Positions 1-8,956 are shown, counted from the stretch's first letter. The stretch is 10,198 nucleotides of DNA from Auriscalpium vulgare (GCA_019915015.1 JAHBBC010000095.1:1-10198); one strand, 5' to 3'. Notes: generated from the sequence alone by a model not told the origin. Numbers and translations are program-made.

Positions 1-234
1 CCACTGCCTGGAGCTGCCAGCTCATTCTTTTCTTTCGCGCCGTGCCGGGCCCATTCCCACCTCGCACGGGTGCCTTTTCTGTCTCCCTCCGCGCACAGTA
101 GCAGGCCGCGTGTCACAGAACTACGCGCCTCGGCGCTGTTCCACTTCTGCGACGCGTTGCCAGCTGGCAGCACACAGCCGCGCAGCCTCTTCGTTCGCGA
201 CACAACCCTGCCTTACTGACTGCTCCGCGCGTAG

Positions 235-1330
235 CACCCGGCCCGCCACATCCATGCTCCCAGCCCTAGCGCGTACCCCGCGTACTTCCCCGCACCGCAT
301 GCCCCGTACTCGCGGTCGTACCTCAGCCCCACCGACGACTACGCCGCCCTGTTTGCCCCCACCGACCTCCAGGCCTCCGAGGCGCGCTACCGCTGCGCCC
401 TAGCAGAGCTGCACGCCGCCGAGGGCGCACGCGAGGCGGCCGCGCGGCTCCACCAGCGCGAGGCCGCGGCGTTCGACCGCCAGCTCGAGCAGCTCGCCGT
501 CCAGGCCCACGCGGAGCAGGCGCAGCGCGAGCACGCGCTCCGGCTCCACCGTGAGCAGGAGAGGCAGCTCTTGCACGCCGAGTCTGGGGACGCAGCTGTG
601 CAGGGTAGGTCGGTAGATGCTGACTGCCTCTGCGCTCGCGCCCCCGCTTCCGCCCCTACTGTCCCCGCACGCACCGCGCCACCCGCACGCACTACCTCCT
701 CCGCACGCACCGCGCCCCCTGCCCCTCGCACCGCGCCCCCTGCCCCTCGCACACCGCCCCCTGCCCCTCGCACCCCGCCATCAAGTGGCTGAACGGCATC
801 TACGACACGAACATCAACAACAAGGGCGTCACGTACCACGACGGGCACGCGACGCTCACCTCCGCGTCGTCCATCCAGATCACGCGCGGCGACGGCACGG
901 ACTACACCACCAACGCGGACCGCATCGTGCTCGCGACCCCAGTCCCGCGTTCGGCTCGCCGCTGCGCCGTCACGCGGGGCTCGCCGAGGAGGAGGAGTAA
1001 GGGGTCATGCACGGGGGAGGGCTGGTGGTCGTGCCGGACGATACGGAAGAGGAGGCGGAGCGCGATCGTGCGGCTCGCAAGGAGCGCCGGAAGCGCGCAA
1101 AGGCGCGGGACGCCGAGCTCGCGATCGCGCGGGATCGCGACCGCGCCTCTCAGCGTGCGCAGGAGGACGACGAGCCCGTCGCGGAAGGTAGTGTCGCATC
1201 ACCGTACACCATGTCACAACCGTAAGATCGCCTGTCGTACCTACAGATATACATTTTCCCATACAAATCGAACATAACTACACACAGGATAGATCGCGAG
1301 CCCGCCGCGGCCCGGCACAGGCTCACATGA
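235..1330 (+). pseudogene. Unrecognised coiled-coil gene, 5' end outside window, apparently broken
   Basis: I do not recognise this protein. The first visible exon opens at 235 behind a good intron end (branch CTGAC near 215-219, TAG acceptor at 232-234). It encodes a Tyr/Pro-rich stretch, then an Ala/Glu/Arg/Gln-rich heptad region (about 370-590) typical of a coiled coil. A donor at 598 or 613 joins in phase to an exon from 786, after an AG-free pyrimidine tract. That exon reads WLNGIYDTNINNKG onward with few rare codons. Frame is lost near the C run at 937-940: the next frame continues as SPAFGSPLRRHAGL. An in-frame TAA lies at 998-1000 inside an acidic run. The same frame then carries a charged Arg/Lys/Glu segment to 1187, a donor at 1188, an acceptor at 1292, and a stop at 1328-1330. 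Either a decayed gene or an intact gene with sequencing errors. No ATG start is visible. Exon reality is moderately sure; function is unknown. Confidence 0.45.
707..780 (+). repeat. C-rich 21-bp tandem repeat inside an intron
   Basis: Units begin at 707, 728 and 749, followed by a partial unit from 770. The core of each is GCACCGCGCCCCCTGCCCCT; the third unit has two changes. The repeat lies in the AG-free pyrimidine tract before the acceptor at 784-785. It explains why this intron (about 170-190 nt) is three times longer than the others in the window. A 21-bp period also yields a spurious Ala-Pro-rich open frame. Confidence 0.8.
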
Positions 1331-1502
1331 AGCATACATCCAGCAGCCTTGCCGTGCTTGTCGAACCCCACTGTGCATGTACCGTACTTATATCACACCA
1401 TCCGCTTTCTGTCTGTTACCGAGGTGTCCAGCGTGCTACTTTTAGTTATGAATACAATCAGTGTCATGAGATGTAAAGTGCTGCAAGATCTCTGCGGCTA
1501 CG

Positions 1503-2673
1503 CTATGGCAGCCCGCGCGACCGCTGGAACTGCTCGAACGCCATGTTCTGCTCGAGCTTCGGCCCGTTCGACGGCTCGGGCACGGCGCTCGGCGGGGGGC
1601 CTGCGACCGCGACGGGCGCGTCGTCGTCCTCGGCGCTGGTGGGCACGTGCGTGCTGCTCGGCGATGCGGAGCGCGAGGTCGCAAAGTCGGCGATCTCGAC
1701 GTCCGAGTCGGACGAGACGGCGCTGGAGGCGGACTGCGTGCCGAGGAGGAAGAAGCGCCCGCCCGAGTGCGCGACGAGGTTCTCGTAGTACAGCTGGAGG
1801 ACCTCGCGCGTGCACTGGGGGCGCGGCGGCGGGGGGAGGTGTGGGCAGGCGCGGGCGCGGGAGGAGAGGGGGTGCTGACCTTAAGCCGCCAGTCGATCGC
1901 GAAGAGGAACTCGCGCTCGAGGCGCGCGAGCTCGTGCGTGGTGATGCCGCCGATGCCGGCGTAGTGCGCGTTGGTGCAGAAGGAGTCGCAGAGCGTCTTG
2001 CTCGCGAGCGCGACGGCGGTGATCGTGAAGCGGTGCACGGTGAGCGAGGACAGGACGAACGTCGGCACGCGCGCGCAGATCTGGTCGATGTAGTGCATCA
2101 CGATGAGCAGGCAGGTTTTCTGCGTGGGGGCGGTCAGCGGGCGGATGAGGGCTGGCCGGGCGGGCGCACCTCGACGTTGGTGAAGCGCACGATGCGGCGG
2201 AGGTACTCGAGGACCCTGATGTGCGGGACCGAGGCAGAGTGGAGGCGGGAGATGCCCTCGCTGCAGCGCACATCGCACGTCAATCAGACGCACACACCGG
2301 CTAGAGCACAGAGCGGGACGCACGGAGACAGCGGGATGCGGTCATTTATCGAGAGGGGTGGAGGTTGGCACCGAGGCAAAGAGCTGGGCTGGAGGACGGC
2401 TTACGACACACCGCCGACGTGTTCGACACCTGCAACGCGAGAGCCAGCCACAGCGGTGCCGGCGAGGACACGGGGGTGGCGGACGGGCATGCACTTGACC
2501 GACGGCGCGCGGACCCTCGACGACGGAGGAGTGGTTTTGTTGAGAAGGGAAGGGAGTTGGGATGCGGAGGAGGCGTGACGGGGTGCGCGAGGAACGCGTG
2601 CTCAGGCTGCGAAGCTGACCAGAGCCAGTTGGAGTGCGTAGACAAAGACTATACTCACCTGCGGTGCATTCAT
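1503..2673 (-). CDS. PHO80/PCL-type cyclin, six exons
   Basis: Cyclins of this family bind and direct PHO85-like cyclin-dependent kinases, in phosphate response, polarity or cell-cycle control. Exons (high to low): 2673-2659, 2606-2430, 2388-2324, 2260-2170, 2119-1880, 1814-1503; all phases match, giving about 299 residues. The start is ATG at 2673, followed after five codons by a strong GTGAGT donor. Cyclin signatures are clear: NDRIPLSP, then HIRVLEYLRRIVRFTNVEK, LLIVMHYIDQICARVPTF, SSLTVHRFTITAVALASK, and LEREFLFAIDWRL, over about residues 79-196. The tail (197-299) begins CTREVLQLYYENLVAHSGG, becomes Ser/Asp-rich and acidic, and ends at TAG 1503-1505. The donors GTGCGC and GTGTCG are weak, and the 2389-2429 intron is only 41 nt. 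The segment just before NDRIPLSP seems too short for the first cyclin-box helix, so the N-terminal model is the weak part. Family call is secure; kinase partner is not known. Confidence 0.85.
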
Positions 2674-2917
2674 GGGTGGTCTGCGCGACTCACAAGGTCA
2701 ATCTTTGTTAGTGTTAGATCATGGCGTCTTGTCAAAGAAACCGCGTGCGCGCCGCATGTGCTCACCTATGAGGGTGTTCTCCAGCACCATCCCAGCTGTC
2801 GAACGACGGAGGCTGCGGGGAAGGCCAAAGCGGGCATGCTCTGCGCCTAATCGCTAGGCGCAGGTAACTGTGCTCGCTGTCGGTCTGGCCACTTGTTCAC
2901 GGCCGTCTGACAGGACG

Positions 2918-3919
2918 TCACTGGGTGCTGCACGAGGTCGACTGTGGGCGGACGACGCGGGCAGTGAAGAAAAAGGCGCGCGGGGGGCTCGTGACGTTGC
3001 GAGTGTGAAGCGCTAGCGCAAGTACTTCGTATGCCGTCAGCTTGTAGTGATTCTCTGCAGAGGCAATGAGCTCACCAATGGCCTTGCATGGTCCATGCGT
3101 CAGAGCTGTCAAGCAGCGCGGCATAGATTGCCGGACAGCGTGGTAGTGGACGGAGGCGCGGCACATATGTTCTGCGTCTAGGATGTGCAGGAAGGGATGG
3201 TGGTGGGTGCGGATTAGGATGACGGTGGCGCGGGCAACTGGAGGAAGTCCGAGGGAAGCACGTCGCGTTCGCAGTGGGAGATGCCAGTCGTCCAGTGAGC
3301 TTGAATTAAATTAGGCAACAATCAATGGACAGGCGGGGTGCACACCGATGGACAGTACTCGCTGTCGCTGTTGCTGGAGGGCAGGTAGAGGCCATTGGAG
3401 CGTTCTTGGGAGGAGCGAGAGGCGACGACTGACGCTGTGCAGGCGGGGTGTCGTGTCGTGACTGAGAGCAAATGCGAGCGAGAGAACGGGCACTGCAGGC
3501 CTCACGATCTATCACAGAGCCCGAGATCACTGATAACGATCTGCGCAGCGTACGTCCGAGTTGGCCTGCACTCGAGCTCAACATCTTCTGTTCCCCCAGG
3601 TCTCCAGGTAAGAGCTTGGTGGTCAACCAAACGGGTGTTGCTGAGCTGATGACGACGCGATCGTAGACAGGAAGATGAGCCACATAGACCAGGCTGCCAA
3701 AGACATAGTGCCTCCTGCGGTGAGTCTTCCTGCTTTGCAACCTGGAATTTGCTGACGCAGCTCGATTACCTAGGGAGCCTTGTCCGTGTCAGTCACGACG
3801 CTTGTGACATGAGTACCTTGCTCGATCTCTACATGAAGGAATATCGAGACGACGAAGACGTGGCTTACGTCTCCGATCAGGCTGGGCTTGAGCGGGATCT
3901 CCTCACCTTCCATGTCCAT
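2918..3919 (-). CDS. Unrecognised gene, tentative four-exon model
   Basis: I do not recognise this protein. The best-supported part is the last exon, 3299-2918. It follows a good intron end (branch CTAAT, acceptor CAAG) and reads LDDWHLPLRTR, ATVILIRTHHHPFLHILDA, KAIGELIASAENHYKLTAYE, then a stop at 2918-2920. Phase-compatible upstream exons are 3434-3344 (contains NGLYLPSSNSDSEYCPS), 3769-3506 (contains HYVFGSLVYVAHLPVYDRVV) and 3919-3817 (ATG at 3919, MDMEGEEIPLKPSLIGD). That would give about 279 residues. Several donors (GTGCAC, GTACTC) are poor, and phase fit alone can arise by chance. The proposed first exon also overlaps sequence that may hold the start of the + strand dioxygenase gene, so both 5' ends cannot be right as drawn. 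Its end lies about 245 bp upstream of the cyclin start on the same strand. Confidence 0.35.
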
Positions 3920-3975
3920 GGGCTACAGGAGTGCTGAGGAGGAGCGGAAGGTGAAGACATGCTCACCGGAGGTGA

Positions 3976-6004
3976 CGATGGGAAATCGACTGGGTGGATT
4001 CGGAGTCGGAGGGGTACGATGATGAGGGGGAACTGTTAGGTGCGCTGTGAACTTTCATAACAGGGAGCCTTTCATTCTGACCACTCAGAAAATGACCTAG
4101 AGATCCAAAGCTGGGCAGCTAACCAGGAAGATGGAGAGCTGGGTGCTTCGGAGGTGGCCATTCCCTTTTGGGGTGAGGACCTGGAGCCTGGCGAAATTTC
4201 TGAGGAGGCCAGTGAACCCCAGCAAGTGAGGCTGGTGACCCTATCACAGATGAGGCAAGTGAATCAGATGAAGAGATGGTTCAGGTGATTTCTTGGTTGC
4301 CTTGTATGTTTTTCTGCTCACGTCCTCCCCCTCAGAACCCCAAAGGCTTTACATATACACAATCCAAGGGTCGCCTCATTGTTCCCTTGCCCAAAGTCTC
4401 TTGGAAAAATGCCCAAACCCAGTGAGATCTTAGAACCTATAAAGTTCTTGTCAAATTTACATTTTCTTTGCTTAGATTGGCTACTTCCACCAAGTGCAGT
4501 GGTCCTTTGCAGCCTGGATCTACATCTGTGGGCTTCAAAAGGAAGAGGACCAGAGGTACAGCTTCCAGCAAAAGATTCTGGGATAATAAGGCTCTGGAAA
4601 ATATCAACAAAGGGTCTAATCCACTAAGGCAGAAAAGGCTCTGGGATCGCAGCCTAAAGGGTCCTGCTATCCAGATCCAGTCTTTCAATATTCTGACAGA
4701 GGGATGCTTCTCTAAAACTGGCTGGCAAGGGACCCCTCCCCCACCCTTGGTCAGGAAAAGATAGTTTCTCTATATCAGAGTGGGGAAATCTTCTCCCTCC
4801 TAGGAAACTTTCTTCCTCTTCCCTATCACCCAGAGCCCAGGTACTGTACTTTTGTCAAAGTCCTTGCCTTTGGAACTGATAGCCTTATCTAGTAAAACAA
4901 TGTCTCTTTGGGTGACAGACAAGAACCAGCACCTGTTTCTATACAGAGCATTTCAGGCCAACTGGTTAATGGAGCACAATGACTTGCTCTGGGCAGAGTT
5001 TCTCAAGCTCTTAGGGCATGAGCTAGAGAATCCCAGGACTGAGAAAAAACACAGGAAGGGATCTAGGGGCCCACATTTTGCCTGCATCATTGGCTATTAT
5101 AGGCAGTCTGCAAAGGTGAGCTGATCAAAATCAAGGTATCAAGTAATTCACTTACACCTCATAGCACCCTCAAGTAACTCAGTGGCATAGGAAAAATCAG
5201 GAAAGAGTGAATTCCTTTGTGGAGAGCCCTTTGATAGAAAGAACGAAGTAAGCAAATTAATCTGCATACTTTCAGAGGTTAATAAAAGCCTAGTGCATTT
5301 GTCTCACATGTTGTGGGGCTGGCCTTCCCAGGTGTCAAGGAGAGATCAGAAAGATCCTCAGCATGGTTCAAAGCTACCTATAACATTGAGCCTCACTTTG
5401 GGCTATTCTGGAACCTATGCATCAATGGTTGCTTTTCTGGCATGCCCAGGATTCATTGCCTGCCTCATGCAGATGCCAAGAACCCAGTCAGTGTCTGTGC
5501 TCTAATGGTATACCTGAAGCCAGGCTGTAAGTCTTGACACCTACTGTTTTGTCATTAGTTCTGACAATTGCTAGCTAAATTCAACCACACCAAAAGATCT
5601 TGGCTGGTAATCTGGGAGGCTGGAATCATTATTGAGCTGCCCCCATGGGTGCTGCTTATATATCCCTCCTCTCTATTTTATCACTTCAATGTTGATATCT
5701 CAGGTAATAGAGTCTCAACTTGTATAATTTTCATACTGATTTGCATAATACAGATATCAAATTTGTCACAACTGAGAATGGAGAGCAGCCCACTCTGGAC
5801 AATAGCAGGCCCATAGAGGATGGTGATGAAGAAGGCAGAGGCAGTTTGGTCTGGTTCAACATGTCCAGCATGTTCCAGGCATCAGAGACTGGTTTCTCTA
5901 CACTCAAAGAAGCTAAAGCAGCAGGGCACTCTGGAAAGGCAGATGCTCAAGAGACAGCAAAGCAGGCATTTGCAAAGCAGGCAAAGTTTTTTCCTGTAGC
6001 TTAA
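3976..6004 (+). CDS. TET/JBP-like 2-oxoglutarate/Fe(II) dioxygenase homologue, multi-exon, 5' end uncertain
   Basis: Members of this fold use Fe(II) and 2-oxoglutarate to oxidise substrates; TET/JBP members oxidise methylated bases in DNA. Exons: (3976)-4039, 4089-4172, 4223-4284, 4336-4421, 4476-4749, 4834-5115, 5165-5247, 5294-5526, 5575-5703, 5754-6004. Every junction keeps phase with no stop, giving about 515 residues. The N-terminal third is acidic, then basic (FKRKRTRG). The core shows HFGLFWNLCING, then CLPHADAKN with a His-x-Asp at 5466-5474, the strands WLVIWEAGIIIELPPW and LIYPSSLFYHFN with a distal His at 5682-5684, and GRGSLVWFN with an Arg at 5837-5839 that could bind 2-oxoglutarate. 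The distal His falls 56 residues after the first. The C-terminus reads ETGFSTLKEAKAAGHSG. Metal-site order and spacing fit a double-stranded beta-helix oxygenase. The specific TET/JBP link is inference from pattern memory; the Arg lies 35 residues after the distal His, longer than usual. No clear ATG precedes 4039, as a TGA at 3973 closes the frame. Confidence 0.7.
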
Positions 6005-6062
6005 ATACACCTGCAATCTACATGGTTATAGCTTTTTGATAAGCAGAAATCCAGACCAGTCT

Positions 6063-6545
6063 TCAGGAAGGCATGTCTTGGAAGTGTATATAAGGCAAGG
6101 TCTGCATATATGCATTGAAGATATTTAATTGTTCAGCAGTAAAGGGACACCTAGCATCTAGAACCTCCACATGGGACAGTTGGCCAGGTTGATTAGACAC
6201 AAATGGATTATTAGGATCACCATCTGCTTGGACATTGTTCTGATCATTGTGGTGATTTATCACTTGTCTATTCTCAATGTCATTCCAATCAATGCCAAAT
6301 TCTGCCATTTCATCATCTGTTCCTTCTGGTTCTGGGTTCATAAATAAAGCTCTTTGTCCTTGTGTCACAGTTCCTTGAGCATACATATCACGAGGGGCCT
6401 GGTGAGTCTGACACCTGCGGGATAGAATATGAGCATTCCAAGTATTAGCCCAAGTCTCTGCATCTTCATTGATAGCAGGCAAAAAGAGGTGATGGATAAG
6501 CCATATGTGTGGGTCTAGCTCCAGATTCAAGTTATCATGGACGCG
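6063..6545 (-). pseudogene. C-terminal integrase fragment, second divergent copy
   Basis: The reading on the minus strand begins RVHDNLNLELDPHIWLIHHL and continues FLPAINEDAETWANTWNAH to a stop at 6063-6065. It aligns by eye to the intact integrase at 6864-8882 through HIWLxHxLFLPxIN, the following Trp-Asn helix, a P-R/A-DM motif, a conserved acidic segment (EFGIDWND here, VYGVDWEG there) and a final AYMQT. Identity looks moderate, so this is a different subfamily rather than a recent duplicate. The catalytic core is absent. An in-frame TAA at 6546-6548 precedes the fragment, though the same frame upstream (HAEPAEAMHRLV, to about 6590) may be a decayed continuation. No ATG start is available. 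Its stop lies 58 bp from the convergent oxygenase gene's stop. Confidence 0.75.
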
Positions 6546-6863
6546 TTACACAAGACGATGCATTGCCTCAGCAGGCTCCGCATGCGTGCGCTGTGCATTA
6601 TGTCCTTATGTCCGTCGTGTGCAGTGTCATACGAAGCATCGTACGTGCGACACGGCCAGCCCCACCCTCAACACAGTGCTGCGTGCTCGCTTGCCGGTAG
6701 GACGGGGTCGCCGCTGGACATAAATGACCAGCTCAAATACCTGGCTGAGAGACGACGCCGCGCACGTGGGCCCGGCATCGACATATGTGGATACACTTCT
6801 GGTGCGAAGGTTTAGGTCGGCGGCGGCTCGTTACATAGCAATGTATAAGTACAATTAGACTAT
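6546..6863. other. GC-rich spacer between the two integrase copies
   Basis: About 300 bp with the base composition of the host-like flanks rather than the low-GC island. Sharp transitions occur near 6540 and 6840. A + strand frame runs through it to a stop at 6813-6815 with a weak protein-like stretch (DINDQLKYLAERRRRA), but nothing recognisable. It might be ancestral host DNA between two insertions, a remnant of a GC-rich copy of the integrase, or an inserted sequence. Confidence 0.5.
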
Positions 6864-8882
6864 TCAATTGAACAATTGTGGGAACTGTGTCTGCATGTAA
6901 GCTAAACTATAGACCCAAGTGCTGGTCAGTGTTTCAATATCTCCAGAAGCAGAGTGTTGCAGGATAATTGCATTGAGATAGTTCAGAACTTCAGGGAAAG
7001 CCACATGTTCTTCTACACCCTCAGGTGACTCCACCTCTACATTGCTCAAGGCTTCTGGAGGTCCTGTTCTTCCAACCCAAGAGCTATGTCCTTCATTCAA
7101 TTCATTATTGCTTCTCTGAGATTGCACCAAATTATCATCCTGCAATCCTTCCCAGTCAACACCATAGACCTCCAGCTCAGCCTCAGTCATGTTATTATTG
7201 TCCACTTCTGGTTGAGGAAGCTGATCACCTCTAACTCCAAGAGCTATCATGTCAAAGCCAAACATGTCAGCTGGGGTTCTGCTGGGCCCATGTTTCATCT
7301 GAATTTTGTGAAGGTTCCATGAGCTAGCAAAGAAGGCCAGTTCTGCATTGATTTTTGGCAGAAAGAGATAATGAAGCAGCCAGATGTGTGCCATACTATC
7401 TGCATTGAGACCATGGCTGGCCTGCAGGTCAAGGAAAAATTCTTTCCACTTGGACCCAACTTGGGCTGTCACATCCACCCAGAGCCTTTCAATGCGAACA
7501 TTGTGAACACTCCTTGAAAATCATACAGCTAATTGAGCATGGTCTGCTTCACAAACATATTCAGATATCTTACCTGCCCCATATATAGGATCCTCTTCTC
7601 AACCCCTTGTGGTCCTCCATCCACTGGGCAACAGCTAGATTTTCTGTTCCATGGTCACCTCTCAGTCTTGAGGGAACTCCATAGTGAGCAGCAGCTCTAA
7701 GAAACAAGTCCAGCACTGTTTGTGCTCTATTGTTGTTGCTGGCTTGCAGTCCAACAATGAGGCGAGAGTAGCCATCAATAAAGCCATGGATCACAATTCT
7801 GTAGTGAATTAGGCCTGAAAAAATATCAGTGATCGATGAGTACATCTCATGAAACTGATAATACCATGTTGTCCATCATGATGCCAAAGGGCATTTGGTC
7901 CAGCCACTTTATATTCTCTACGCCTGATTCTGATTCTGGAAAACACCCTGTGAACAGGGTCTATCCTCAGAAGAGATTGTCTGATTCTCTCTCTGGACAC
8001 TCTGATTGCAATGTTTCGAAGCATGCCCCAGAGCGTAGAAACTCCAGCCCGAGGATAATGAGTTCTCAGGCGGGCTATGGTTGAATCAAGGTCCTGATCA
8101 GAGATCAGAGAGAGAGGTCCTGTATAAGATGCTGGCTACAAGGTGAGTTGGGTCTATATCTGGCAAGTGAAAGGACAGTCACCTATAACAGTAGCATGCT
8201 CAGGCTGGATCTCTAGGGATGGTTCCAGGAGAGGGTCTTGATCTACAGCTTCAGAGCCAGCTTGTAAGCTGGTATGCAAAAGTTTAGCAAGTTATTATAC
8301 AAACATAACCAGAGCCTTACAGATGTCCTTGATCTGTCACATCAGCTTCCCCAGCCTGATCCACATGAAAGGGATTGAGCTGAGGTTGCACTATGCCATA
8401 TTCCAAGAGTGCACTTCTGACTGTAGATCTGTGTAGGCCCAAGAAATTTGCTATTCCTTGTATCGATCGGTGGCCATAAGCCCAAGCCAACCAGGTGGGA
8501 TCTATGACTGTCTTGGGTCTACCGGCCTCCCCAGTCCTGACCTCCTGAATGATGACAGGCCGACCGTGATGAGAATTGTCCACTGCAAAAGAATAATGCA
8601 ACTGGACATCCTGCTTCATCAGAGCTAGACTAGTCTGCAGTGTTTCCAATTCTTCAGGGGGAAAGATATTGGTGAACTAAGTACAGGGTGATGAGAACAG
8701 ATTGGCAGCAACAGGCTGTAACTCACATTGTTCACCAGATTAGAGTATTCATCAAGATCGTCGCCTAGCCTAGCTATAACATTGGAGTCGGATGGCGAGA
8801 TAGCCAGCTGGCCAAGGGCATCGACAAAGCCCTGATAGCGTCGTCGGAACTCGTGGAGAAGATCAGCAGGTTGCTCCGCCAT
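6864..8882 (-). CDS. Integrase / transposase with rve-type DDE core, six exons, apparently intact
   Basis: Integrases of this fold cut and join DNA ends during transposition. Exons (high to low): 8882-8727, 8676-8321, 8268-8183, 8119-7865, 7814-7574, 7512-6864; all phases match, no internal stop, 580 residues. The ATG at 8880-8882 sits in a good context (AACAAATGG). Residues 1-52 are a charged helix-rich start. A helix-turn-helix lies at about 113-147 (GHRSIQGIANFLGLHRSTVR). The RNase H-like core follows: first Asp at 281 in LWHHDGQH (codon 7875-7877), a FIDGYSRLIVGL strand, second Asp at 338 in RGDHGTEN (7654-7656), and Glu at 373 in VRIERLW (7488-7490). The Asp-Glu spacing is 34 residues, near the DD35E pattern. 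The C-terminal part has the HIWLLHYLFLP helix, an acidic segment and the end QFPQLFN. Introns are 50-63 nt. This type is annotated as an integrase-core protein in many basidiomycetes. No reverse transcriptase is visible nearby. Which superfamily it belongs to is not settled here. Confidence 0.88.
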
Positions 8883-8889
8883 TTGTTAC

Positions 8890-8956
8890 CTGCAGGACAG
8901 ACGCAAAGTGTAAGCATGGGCAATAATTCTAGGCCATAGAGCAGGTGTTGTCTCAC
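8890..8956 (-). other. Candidate 5'-UTR intron of the integrase gene
   Basis: A GTGAGA donor at 8956 and a pyrimidine-rich CCTGCAG acceptor at 8890 enclose 67 nt with a TTAC-type branch sequence. The acceptor lies seven bases before the integrase ATG. The sequence upstream (8957-9131) holds no convincing coding frame, so this would be a leader intron rather than a missed coding junction. Confidence 0.4.

Larger units (their letters stand above)
3976..8882. mobile_element. Putative composite mobile element: dioxygenase-like gene plus integrase
   Basis: From about 4040 to 8700 the sequence is visibly AT-richer than both flanks, apart from a GC-rich block at about 6540-6840. It holds two families that occur as dispersed copies in basidiomycete genomes. 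The oxygenase-like gene (+) faces an integrase fragment (-) with 58 bp between their stops, and an intact integrase (-) lies further right. The boundaries given are the outer ends of the coding parts. I found no terminal inverted repeats, LTRs or target-site duplications by eye, so the true ends and the number of elements are open. Nesting of two related elements is as likely as a single unit. Confidence 0.5.

Noticed and set aside
387..848. Long minus-strand open frame rich in Ala, Val, Gly and Arg
   Set aside because: It is antisense to the coiled-coil exon and crosses the C-rich tandem repeat and an intron; low-complexity composition points to a GC-rich shadow frame.
1349..2578. 409-codon + strand open frame
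   Set aside because: It lies antisense to the well-supported cyclin exons and is an Arg/Ala-rich artefact of high GC.
3623..3706. Minus-strand ORF resembling a signal peptide (MSLAAWSMWLIFLSTIASSS)
   Set aside because: It stops after 27 codons and the overlapping frame reads better as coding. No mature secreted domain follows.
4750..4833. Apparent stop codon after the basic segment of the dioxygenase gene
   Set aside because: A GTCAGG donor and ATCACCCAG acceptor remove these 84 nt and join the two coding parts in phase, so I treat it as an intron and not a mutation.
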